DNA of 18,748 nt, from contig JAGVCI010000075.1 of assembly GCA_020059985.1 (NCBI GenBank), positions 1 through 18,748 of the forward strand, in the 5' to 3' direction. The DNA comes from Candidatus Peribacterales bacterium. GTDB taxonomy: Bacteria; Patescibacteriota; Gracilibacteria; Peribacterales; Peribacteraceae. Both the position numbers and the translations under genes were made by a program. Positions 1 to 5,313 of this stretch are shown here, in pieces. How positions within the stretch are numbered: position 1 is the stretch's first letter; the number at the start of each line of letters is the position of its first letter. Below the pieces are notes generated by a model that did no database searches, was not told where the DNA came from, and saw only the letters and a list, made by a program, of their open reading frames with translations.

Positions 1-168
1 GGCACTTCGTGCCTCGCTCCTCAGGATGACACAGCGGGGCGTCTCGAAGGGTGGCATTATTAATAAGTGTGACGTGGCGGTTTATCGAAGGATGGCGTAC
101 TCCTCAGGAACCTGTGGTGAGCCTGACGAACCATGACGTACTTTTTACACAAAATAATTTCATTCTTC
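1..168. repeat. Intergenic repeat-like segment
   Basis: No convincing gene is seen here. The stretch carries a small hairpin at 1-13 (GGCAC-ttc-GTGCC) and several motifs of the kind 'CCTCAGGATGAC', 'CGAAGGGTGG' and 'GAGCCTGACGAACCATGA'. These are variants of an element family (CCTTCG...CTCAGG) that also appears at 3926-3950. The pieces seem degenerate and head-to-tail. The segment lies downstream of the minus-strand livG-like gene, so it also tells us that no livF-type gene directly follows livG within this window. Short frames across it are not supported by any start signal. Confidence 0.5.
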
Positions 169-903
169 CTACGTCGTTGGGTCCGCTCCAAAATAAATCT
201 CCTGAAGTTTTTTACTCTTCTGCACTTCCGCAGGGGCACCCGAGAGCGCAATTTCGCCAACATCCAGAACGATGACGCGGTCGCAGATTTTTGCGATGAA
301 GGGAAGATCATGCTCGATAATGAGCACCGTCTTGCCCTCAGCTTTCAATTCTCTGATCAAATCAGCCACTTGGATCGTCATCTTTGGGCTCACACCTGCT
401 GTTGGCTCATCGAGGAGAAACAATTCTTTCCCGCTCTTTAGTGTTCGCGCGATTTCGAGCAATCGCATCTGCCCTCCCGAGAGGGAACCGGCCTTTTTCT
501 TTGCAGAGGAGGTGAGACCGACCATCGCGAGTGTCTCGCGTACGACATCTTTCAGATTCCCAAGTGCTTTGCGCGCATTTTTCGGCAGTGCCTCGAGCGC
601 GACGAGAATATTTTCCTCGAGTGTCATCTCGCGGAAGATGCCGAAGTTCTGAAACACACGCCCGATCCCATGCTTGGCGCGCTCGGATGGGCTTAATTTT
701 GTGATGTCCTGGGACTCCAAAAGAATGGATCCTCCCGTGGGCTTCAAGAACCCCGAGATGACATTGAAGAGCGTCGTTTTCCCAGAACCGTTCGGGCCGA
801 TGAGGCCAATGACCTCGCCCTGCTCTACGGAGAAGGTGATCCCTTTCAGGATAGAATGCTCACCGATCGAAAGGGTGATGTTATCGAGGGAGAGGAGAGG
901 CAT
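169..903 (-). CDS. livG: LivG-like ABC transporter ATP-binding protein
   Basis: A 244-residue cytoplasmic ATPase that would energise import of branched-chain amino acids or similar amphipathic substrates. Visible motifs are Walker A GPNGSGKT (residues 36-43), the signature LSGGQ (141-145), Walker B FLLDEPT (162-168) and the H-loop IIEHD (His198). The signature context LSGGQMRLLEIAR and the helical insert around residues 100-125 fit the LivG/LivF branch, and the insert plus 'GRVFQNFGIFREMTLEEN' favour LivG. It is transcribed divergently from the substrate-binding protein and permease genes at 1050-3912. The ATG at 903 is supported by a -10 box TACAAT only 8 nt upstream. No LivF partner is seen. 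ABC type and HAAT family are sure; the substrate is inferred. Confidence 0.9.
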   Translation of the reverse strand: MPLLSLDNITLSIGEHSILKGITFSVEQGEVIGLIGPNGSGKTTLFNVISGFLKPTGGSILLESQDITKLSPSERAKHGIGRVFQNFGIFREMTLEENILVALEALPKNARKALGNLKDVVRETLAMVGLTSSAKKKAGSLSGGQMRLLEIARTLKSGKELFLLDEPTAGVSPKMTIQVADLIRELKAEGKTVLIIEHDLPFIAKICDRVIVLDVGEIALSGAPAEVQKSKKLQEIYFGADPTT

Positions 904-911
904 TGGCTGTT

Positions 912-917
912 ATTGTA
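912..917 (-). promoter_or_regulatory. -10 box of livG-like gene
   Basis: On the minus strand this reads TACAAT, ending 8 nt before the ATG at 903. A TTGTAA at 933-938 (15-nt spacer) is a weak -35 candidate. Transcription would start next to the start codon. Confidence 0.6.
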
Positions 918-1049
918 GCGAGAATCCGCGATTTACAAAGACTACCTCCTTGCAAATAGGAGTTCATTTTCCCCATGAAATGGGAGATTCCCATTGATCC
1001 GGACAAGCTTTCTTGTCAGCATCATTCGGTATTTTTCTCCCAATTTTCC

Positions 1050-2168
1050 ATGAAGAAGCTTCTCGCTCTTTCTTCTCTTCTTGCCATCACGCTCGCGGCT
1101 TGCACGCCTGCGTCTGGCGAAACTATCAAGATTGGTTACCTCGGTCCGTTGACTGGTGATGCCGCCGCGTACGGAGTCGATACGCTCAATGGTGTCCGCA
1201 TGAAGGTCGATGAGATCAACGCTGCAGGTGGGATCAATGGTAAGCAGATCGAGATCGTCGCTGAAGACGGTCGCTGCAACGGAACGGATTCCTCTTCTGC
1301 CGCTCAGAAATTGGTTCATGTCGATAAAGTGGTCGCCATCATCGGTGGTCAGTGCAGCGGTGAAACGCTCGCAGCTGCTCCGATCGCAGAGGCTGCAGGT
1401 ATCGTGATGATCTCTGCTCTCTCCAGCAGTCCGGACGTCACGACCGCTGGTGACTTCATTTTCCGTGACTACCCAAGCGACGCTCTGAAGACGACAGCCA
1501 TGGCCGGTTACTTTGAGACGGAAGGCGTCACGAAGATCGCAATGATCACGGAGAACACGGACTTCGCCACAGGTTTCCGCACATCGCTCATCGCGGACCT
1601 CGGTGAAGACATGATCGTCTTCGATGAAATCGTGGATCCAGGAACACAGGACTTCCGCACGCTCCTCACGCGTCTCCAGGGAACGGAATTCGATTACTTC
1701 TTCCCGAATGGTCAGACACCTCCTGCTATTGCCGCCATGGCGCAACAATTCCGCGAGCTCGGTTTCACACAGCCGATGATCAGCCACGACGTTGGCGATA
1801 GCATCACATTGGTCGAGATCGCCGGAGATGCCGTCGACGGATTCCGCGCCATCAGCGTGCCGAACGCCGGAGAAGGTGAGCCGTTCGAAACGGCTTTCAC
1901 TGCGAAGTACGGCAGCCCGCAACAGTCACTTGGCTTCAGCGCTCATGCGTATGATGCTCTTGGCGTACTCGCTCAAGCGATCGGTGCCGCTGGAACAGAA
2001 GGAACTGCGATCCGCGATTACCTCTACGCACTCGAGGGGTACGAGGGAATTGTCGGTAACTTCCACTTCGACGATAACGGAGATGTCGTGGGCGTTCCCT
2101 ACGTGCTTCGTGAAGTCCAGAATGGTACATTCGTGACGGTCGCGGATATCGCGGTCGCCCCGAGATAA
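1050..2168 (+). CDS. livK: Branched-chain amino acid type substrate-binding lipoprotein (LivK-like)
   Basis: A 372-residue type I periplasmic-binding-fold protein (Peripla_BP_6 type). The start at 1050 is chosen because it gives a textbook lipoprotein signal, MKKLLALSS followed by lipobox LAAC with Cys18. An in-frame ATG at 975 would bury that signal behind 25 polar residues. The mature part opens with IKIGYLGPLTGDAAAYG and continues with GVRMKVDEINAAGG, the conserved N-lobe of LivJ/LivK-like receptors. It would capture substrate outside the membrane and deliver it to the two permeases encoded directly downstream; its stop overlaps the next start (TAATG). No clear leaderless -10 box is seen; TATTTT at 1030-1035 ends 14 nt before the start. 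The ligand cannot be told from sequence alone. Confidence 0.9.
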   Translation: MKKLLALSSLLAITLAACTPASGETIKIGYLGPLTGDAAAYGVDTLNGVRMKVDEINAAGGINGKQIEIVAEDGRCNGTDSSSAAQKLVHVDKVVAIIGGQCSGETLAAAPIAEAAGIVMISALSSSPDVTTAGDFIFRDYPSDALKTTAMAGYFETEGVTKIAMITENTDFATGFRTSLIADLGEDMIVFDEIVDPGTQDFRTLLTRLQGTEFDYFFPNGQTPPAIAAMAQQFRELGFTQPMISHDVGDSITLVEIAGDAVDGFRAISVPNAGEGEPFETAFTAKYGSPQQSLGFSAHAYDALGVLAQAIGAAGTEGTAIRDYLYALEGYEGIVGNFHFDDNGDVVGVPYVLREVQNGTFVTVADIAVAPR

Positions 2169-3046
2169 TGCAGCTCCTCGTGAATGCTTTCATCGCCGGC
2201 TCGCTCGCGGCTCTGATCGCGGGCGGGCTGGCTTTGGTATACGGTGTGCTCGGGATCTTCAATATTGCGCTCGGACAGATGGTGCTCGTCGGAGGATACG
2301 CGACATGGTGGTTACACCAAAGCGTAGGACTCCCGCTCTTTCTGAGTATTCCCGGCGGCATCGCCATCGGGGGACTGGTCGCGTGGCTCGCGTTCGAGAT
2401 CTTCGTGAATCCGTTCTACAAACATCATCGCTTTCTGCCGCTCGTGACGACCATCGCACTCAGTATGATTCTCGATGGCATCATTCTTCTCCTCTTCGAG
2501 GAACGCCCACGCAGTATTCTCCCCGGACTCAAGGAAACATTCATCGTCTACGGTGCGCGCGTGAGTATCGAGCACATTGTCTTGGTCGTCGTCACACTTC
2601 TTCTGCTCTCGCTCCTCGCGTACGTACTCCATTCCACTGCTTTGGGTCGACGCATCCGCGCGGTGACTCAGCATGATCATGCGGCGATGAGCCTCGGGAT
2701 CCCGGCTCCGGTCCTTCACCGCGTCCTTTTCATCATGAGCGGTGTGCTCGCGGCGTGCGGAGGCATTTTTATTGGCATAGATCAAAGCCTGACACCCACG
2801 CTCGCGTTCGCACTCACCATCAAAGCGTATGCGGCCATCATCGCGGGGGGAAACGGGAACGTCTGGGGTGCCATTCTCTGCGCGTATGTGATCGCGCTCC
2901 TCGAACAACTCGTCATCGGCGTGCACTGGTTCAATGTGTTCTATGTGCCGGCCGGGTTTCAACACACGATTGCTCTGCTCTTCATTATTTTCTTCCTCTT
3001 CTTCCGTCCTCAGGGGCTCTTTGCCACCCGGGCGCGGACTGCATAA
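2168..3046 (+). CDS. livH: LivH-like ABC transporter permease
   Basis: A 292-residue, very hydrophobic polytopic membrane protein of the BPD_transp_2 (LivH/LivM) family. The N-terminus, GSLAALIAGGLALVYGVLGI followed by FNIALGQMVLVGGY, is the LivH hallmark (in LivH proteins 'G..yaLvalGltl.yGvl.ilNfAhG...mlGay'). A cytoplasmic loop near residues 160-190 (TALGRRIRAVTQHDHAAMSLGI) is the ATPase-contacting region. The ATG at 2168 overlaps the livK stop by one base, so translational coupling is likely. Together with the next gene it forms the translocation pore of the importer. Confidence 0.9.
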   Translation: MQLLVNAFIAGSLAALIAGGLALVYGVLGIFNIALGQMVLVGGYATWWLHQSVGLPLFLSIPGGIAIGGLVAWLAFEIFVNPFYKHHRFLPLVTTIALSMILDGIILLLFEERPRSILPGLKETFIVYGARVSIEHIVLVVVTLLLLSLLAYVLHSTALGRRIRAVTQHDHAAMSLGIPAPVLHRVLFIMSGVLAACGGIFIGIDQSLTPTLAFALTIKAYAAIIAGGNGNVWGAILCAYVIALLEQLVIGVHWFNVFYVPAGFQHTIALLFIIFFLFFRPQGLFATRARTA

Positions 3047-3057
3047 GGACTCTGCGT

Positions 3058-3912
3058 ATGGATTTCTTCTGGCACATCGTCATCACCATCGCGCACACAC
3101 TCCCGACCTTCCTCGGGTATAACCTCGTCTTCGGTCGAGGGAAGATCCTGCACTTCGGTCCGTATGGTGTCTCGATTGCAGGGGCATACGCGCTCTTCCT
3201 GACGCTGATGCATACGCAGAACTACGCGCTCGCGATCCTCGCGGGGCTCGCCGTTGCTCTCACCATCTCTTTGCTCTTCGCATTCCTGTCGCTTCGACTC
3301 ACGCCGGATAGTTTCGGAGTCATGTCGATCGCCATGCACCTCGCGATGATTGCGGTCGTGCTGAATTTTTCTTTCTTAACGCGTGGAGCGCTGGGACTCC
3401 CGAGCATCCCGCGGCTTCCATTCCTCGAGGAGATCGAAGCTCTCGCGATCACTGCCATAGCGATCGCCATCGGGTTCGCATTTCTCTTCTATCGACTGGA
3501 ACATAGCTCGTTTGGTCGTGCGCTTACTGCGCTTGCTGAGCATGAGTGGCATGCGAAGTCTCTCGGCGTGAATCGCACGAAGGTCACGGTCATCGCGTTT
3601 CTCCTTCTCGCCGTCGCGCATGTGCATGGGAACTTCTTCTACGGACAGCACATCCAGTTTGTGCACCCCAATGACTTCCAGTTCTCACACTTCGTCTTCC
3701 TCATCATGGTGATCGTGGCGGGTGGTCCGGGAAGTATGCGTGGCGTCATCCTCTCGGCCGTCCTGATCACGCTTCTCAAAGAAGGAATTCGTTTCGTCCC
3801 ACTGATGCCCGATGTCCTCGGGCCGATCCGTTTGATCCTCTTCGGGCTCATCCTGTTTGGTGCAGTCTGGTGGCGACGCGATGCACTCTTCCCAAAACAA
3901 CGCACTGTTTGA
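3058..3912 (+). CDS. livM: LivM-like ABC transporter permease
   Basis: A 284-residue polytopic permease, the second half of the importer channel. The N-terminus LGYNLVFGRGKILHFG and GVSIAGAYALFL, and the later loop SSFGRALTALAEHEWHAKSLGV, match LivM-type permeases. The open frame extends back into livH, but ATG 3058 is preferred: it follows the livH stop by 11 nt and has a Shine-Dalgarno-like AAGGA at 3045-3049, 8 nt upstream. This is the only clear Shine-Dalgarno in the window, and it belongs to an operon-internal gene. The protein is somewhat shorter than typical LivM, which often carries extra N-terminal segments. Confidence 0.88.
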   Translation: MDFFWHIVITIAHTLPTFLGYNLVFGRGKILHFGPYGVSIAGAYALFLTLMHTQNYALAILAGLAVALTISLLFAFLSLRLTPDSFGVMSIAMHLAMIAVVLNFSFLTRGALGLPSIPRLPFLEEIEALAITAIAIAIGFAFLFYRLEHSSFGRALTALAEHEWHAKSLGVNRTKVTVIAFLLLAVAHVHGNFFYGQHIQFVHPNDFQFSHFVFLIMVIVAGGPGSMRGVILSAVLITLLKEGIRFVPLMPDVLGPIRLILFGLILFGAVWWRRDALFPKQRTV

Positions 3913-3925
3913 TGGATGACAGAAG

Positions 3926-3950
3926 CCACCCTGAGCTTGCCGAAGGGTGG
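3926..3950. repeat. Hairpin of the CCTTCG/CTCAGG intergenic repeat family
   Basis: A perfect 7-bp inverted repeat, CCACCCT...AGGGTGG, encloses GAGCTTGCCGA, 13 nt after the livM stop. It resembles the motifs at 1-168. It may act as a REP-like element or a weak terminator at the end of the livKHM operon, although no T-run follows. Confidence 0.55.
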
Positions 3951-3991
3951 AGGAGGGATGTGCTCTTTCCCAAGCAGCGGGTCGTCTAGAA

Positions 3992-4019
3992 TTAGCACTC
4001 TTTGCTTGCAAGTGATAAT
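3992..4019 (+). promoter_or_regulatory. CIRCE-like HrcA operator overlapping a -10 box
   Basis: The left arm TTAGCACTC (3992-4000) is identical to the CIRCE consensus half-site. After the canonical 9-nt spacer the right arm AAGTGATAA (4010-4018) matches 7 of 9 positions of GAGTGCTAA. The right arm overlaps GATAAT (4014-4019), a good -10 hexamer, which is where HrcA usually represses. CIRCE normally sits before groESL, dnaK or hrcA, but no chaperone gene follows. The operator is read from sequence; control by HrcA is inferred. Confidence 0.6.
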
Positions 4020-4067
4020 GTCCTATGTTACGCTTCTTTTGTTCTATTTCCTTTCCACCATTCTTTT

Positions 4068-4103
4068 ATGGTTACAGGTGGTGGATGCGGTGGCTGCTGC
4101 TAA
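4068..4103 (+). CDS. Micro-ORF for a Cys/Gly-rich 11-residue peptide
   Basis: ATG to TAA encodes MVTGGGCGGCC: five glycines and three cysteines in eleven residues, ending in Cys-Cys. It lies inside the short CIRCE-headed transcript, 18 nt before the terminator hairpin. There is no Shine-Dalgarno, and it is not at the predicted 5' end, so translation is unproven. Its composition could suit a metal- or thiol-linked peptide or a cysteine-sensing leader. A chance frame this short is quite possible. Confidence 0.25.
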   Translation: MVTGGGCGGCC

Positions 4104-4121
4104 GCACCCTGCGTCTCAATT

Positions 4122-4156
4122 CAAAAGCGCTCCGAAAGGGGCGCTTTTCTTTTGCT
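4122..4156 (+). terminator. Intrinsic terminator of the short transcript
   Basis: The arms AAAAGCGCTCC and GGGGCGCTTTT (one G-T wobble) enclose a GAAA tetraloop, followed by a T-rich run TTTTCTTTT. It ends the transcript that begins near 4025, before the tRNA promoter. Confidence 0.85.
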
Positions 4157-4163
4157 CCCTTTA

Positions 4164-4192
4164 TTCGCATTGCTTCGTACTTGTCGTATACT
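4164..4192 (+). promoter_or_regulatory. Promoter of tRNA-Glu
   Basis: A weak -35 TTCGCA (4164-4169) and a good -10 TATACT (4187-4192) are separated by 17 nt. The mature tRNA begins at 4210, so a short 5' leader would be removed by RNase P. Confidence 0.55.
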
Positions 4193-4209
4193 TTCGCCAC
4201 GTTTTCCGT

Positions 4210-4284
4210 GGCCTCATCGTCTAAGGGTTAGGACGCCAGGTTTTCAGCCTGGTAATCGGGGTTCGAATCCCCGTGGGGCTGCCA
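4210..4284 (+). tRNA. tRNA-Glu (anticodon TTC)
   Basis: The cloverleaf is complete: acceptor GGCCTCA pairs with TGGGGCT (with a G-T at 1-72 and another at 5-68), anticodon arm CCAGG-TTTTCAG-CCTGG with anticodon TTC, T-arm CGGGG-TTCGAAT-CCCCG, discriminator G and an encoded CCA. It decodes GAA/GAG. It has its own promoter and follows a terminated short transcript. Confidence 0.97.
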
Positions 4285-4390
4285 CTCGACTCGCTACGCT
4301 CGCTCGTGGCCTCCGGCCTCTTTGTTTAAAGTAAAATAGGGGTCGAGTGTCCCGAGCGAATCCGAGCGGAGCGAGGATGAGCCGAGGAGC
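4283..4390. repeat. Palindrome-rich spacer after the tRNA
   Basis: This spacer has no gene. An 8-bp inverted repeat, CACTCGAC (4283-4290) and GTCGAGTG (4342-4349), frames a smaller GGCC-tcc-GGCC hairpin (4308-4318) that is followed by a T-rich stretch. Beyond it, GAGCG/GAGGA motifs repeat in degenerate form. It may end tRNA transcription or be another member of the genome's intergenic repeats. Confidence 0.45.
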
Positions 4391-4401
4391 ATAAAATCAG
4401 A

Positions 4402-4407
4402 TATACT
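4402..4407 (+). promoter_or_regulatory. -10 box of first GIY-YIG gene
   Basis: TATACT ends 9 nt before the ATG at 4417. No convincing -35 is seen 16-18 nt upstream. It predicts a leaderless or nearly leaderless mRNA. Confidence 0.6.
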
Positions 4408-4416
4408 GACAAACCA

Positions 4417-4698
4417 ATGTCTCACTATTTTTACCTAGCGCGGTGTGCCGATGGGTCCTTGTATTCAGGATCCTGCAATAATATTGAAGCGCGCGAATCA
4501 AGGCACAACGAGGGAAAAGGTGCGAGATACACTCGATCACGAAGGCCAGTGCACATTATTTACTTTGAAGAATTTGAGACTCTGGTAGAAGCGCGTCGAC
4601 GGGAGGCGCAGGTAAAACCTTGGAACAGAATGAAAAAAGAAAATCTTGCACAGGGAAAACATCCGACGAAAGGGTTTGAGCTCAAAACCTCAAATTAA
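4417..4698 (+). CDS. GIY-YIG domain protein (UPF0213/YhbQ type), copy 1
   Basis: A 93-residue single-domain GIY-YIG protein. The two short motifs are FYL (residues 5-7) and LYSG (15-18). The conserved Arg/His region ARESRHNEGKGARYTRSRRP and the Glu-bearing EARRREAQVK helix follow. Small stand-alone members of this family are annotated as putative endonucleases; their in vivo substrate is mostly unknown. A close paralogue lies at 10897-11151, with about 50 identical residues in the first 69 by hand alignment. The basic C-terminal tail (residues 70-93) differs between the copies. Its 3' end overlaps the converging membrane-protein gene by 4 bp. Confidence 0.85.
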   Translation: MSHYFYLARCADGSLYSGSCNNIEARESRHNEGKGARYTRSRRPVHIIYFEEFETLVEARRREAQVKPWNRMKKENLAQGKHPTKGFELKTSN

Positions 4699-5225
4699 TA
4701 ACTCAGCGTCAGTGACCCTTCACCAGAGATACCTGCGGCACTGCCTTGGCCATGCACCGGTACCGTTTTGTTTGATTGATTCACCGTGCCGGAGAAGTTT
4801 CCTGACGCAGGGAAGATAAATGCGCAACTCCCTTTCCCGGTTCCACTGATGGAGCCACCGTTCCCACCTGCGTACGTTCCTTTGATCGTACCATCGCAAT
4901 CACCGGAGAAACTTCCTGTCACCGCGCCTCCTTCCAGAGGGAAGGAGATAGAGATCGAGACCGAGCGCGTGGAACCTTTCACCTCTTTCGAGATTTCACC
5001 GGTGGCGGTCACGCTGCCTTCTGCTGGTTTCTCTTCTTCCTCGTCGGACGTGAGCATCTCGAGAGCACAATCGAACGGATCCATGCCTATGCAGGCCTGG
5101 GACCCGTAGATGAATCCCATATCCATCATGAAGAACAGGAAGATGATCAGGATCAAAATAATGAGGATCCCAAACGGACTCATCCCTGGGCGAGAGTGTT
5201 GCCAGAACTTGAGCGGCTCAGTCAT
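4695..5225 (-). CDS. Membrane-anchored Gly/Ser-rich protein of unknown function
   Basis: A 176-residue protein I do not recognise. After a short cytoplasmic start there is one strong membrane helix (about residues 18-38, GILIILILIIFLFFMMDMGF). A short Cys-containing segment (ACIGMDPFDCAL) and an acidic linker (SDEEEEKPAEG, about 60-70) follow. Then comes a roughly 100-residue beta-rich Gly/Ser/Thr region with two more cysteines, written like short strands (GSFSGDCDGTIKGTYAGG). It probably faces outside the cell as a small anchored beta-sandwich or beta-helix. The start is well supported: TTGACA and TAGCAT promoter boxes lie directly upstream. It faces the giant repeat-protein gene in the same direction but has its own promoter. 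Confidence 0.75.
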   Translation of the reverse strand: MTEPLKFWQHSRPGMSPFGILIILILIIFLFFMMDMGFIYGSQACIGMDPFDCALEMLTSDEEEEKPAEGSVTATGEISKEVKGSTRSVSISISFPLEGGAVTGSFSGDCDGTIKGTYAGGNGGSISGTGKGSCAFIFPASGNFSGTVNQSNKTVPVHGQGSAAGISGEGSLTLSY

Positions 5226-5231
5226 GCGACG

Positions 5232-5259
5232 ATGCTATCACCCGGCATCCGCGTGTCAA
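5232..5259 (-). promoter_or_regulatory. Consensus promoter of the 4695-5225 gene
   Basis: On the minus strand a perfect -35 TTGACA (5254-5259), a 16-nt spacer and an extended -10 TGA-TAGCAT (hexamer 5232-5237) lie in order. The hexamer ends 6 nt before the ATG, so the mRNA would start at the start codon. This is the best anchored example of the leaderless arrangement in the window. Confidence 0.75.
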
Positions 5260-5266
5260 ACATCAT

Positions 5267-5296
5267 AAAACACGGCCCCGCACTCGCAGGGCCGTG
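5267..5296 (-). terminator. Intrinsic terminator of the giant gene
   Basis: A perfect 8-bp stem, CACGGCCC and GGGCCGTG, with a 10-nt loop. On the minus strand it is followed by TTTT, 17 nt after the stop of the 5314-9747 gene. It separates that gene from the next minus-strand promoter. Confidence 0.75.
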
Positions 5297-5313
5297 ATGT
5301 ACGTGCTCAAAAA

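Larger units (their letters stand above)
4025..4156 (+). ncRNA. Putative short CIRCE-controlled transcript
   Basis: If the promoter at 4014-4019 is used, transcription starts near 4025 and ends at the strong intrinsic terminator at 4122-4156, giving an RNA of about 130 nt. I recognise no known RNA family in it. Two local pairings are possible (CAGG at 4075-4078 with CCTG near 4108, and GGTG near 4089 with CACC near 4106). It contains an 11-codon Cys/Gly-rich reading frame (4068-4103). Longer frames from 4018 or 4025 run through the terminator and into the tRNA and are not believable. It could be a small RNA, a micro-peptide mRNA or an attenuator leader. Confidence 0.4.

Noticed and set aside
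975..1049. Upstream start for the LivK-like protein at ATG 975
   Set aside because: It would place 25 mostly polar residues in front of a perfect lipoprotein signal that begins at ATG 1050.
942..1922. A 326-codon minus-strand frame over the binding-protein gene
   Set aside because: It is antisense to livK, is rich in Arg/Asp/Glu/Cys as shadow frames are, and starts inside a clear periplasmic-binding-protein gene.
4018..4231. Small proteins starting at 4018 or 4025
   Set aside because: Both frames run through a strong terminator and end inside the tRNA-Glu gene. The hydrophobic or aromatic stretch is probably incidental, though ATG 4025 would fit the leaderless spacing.
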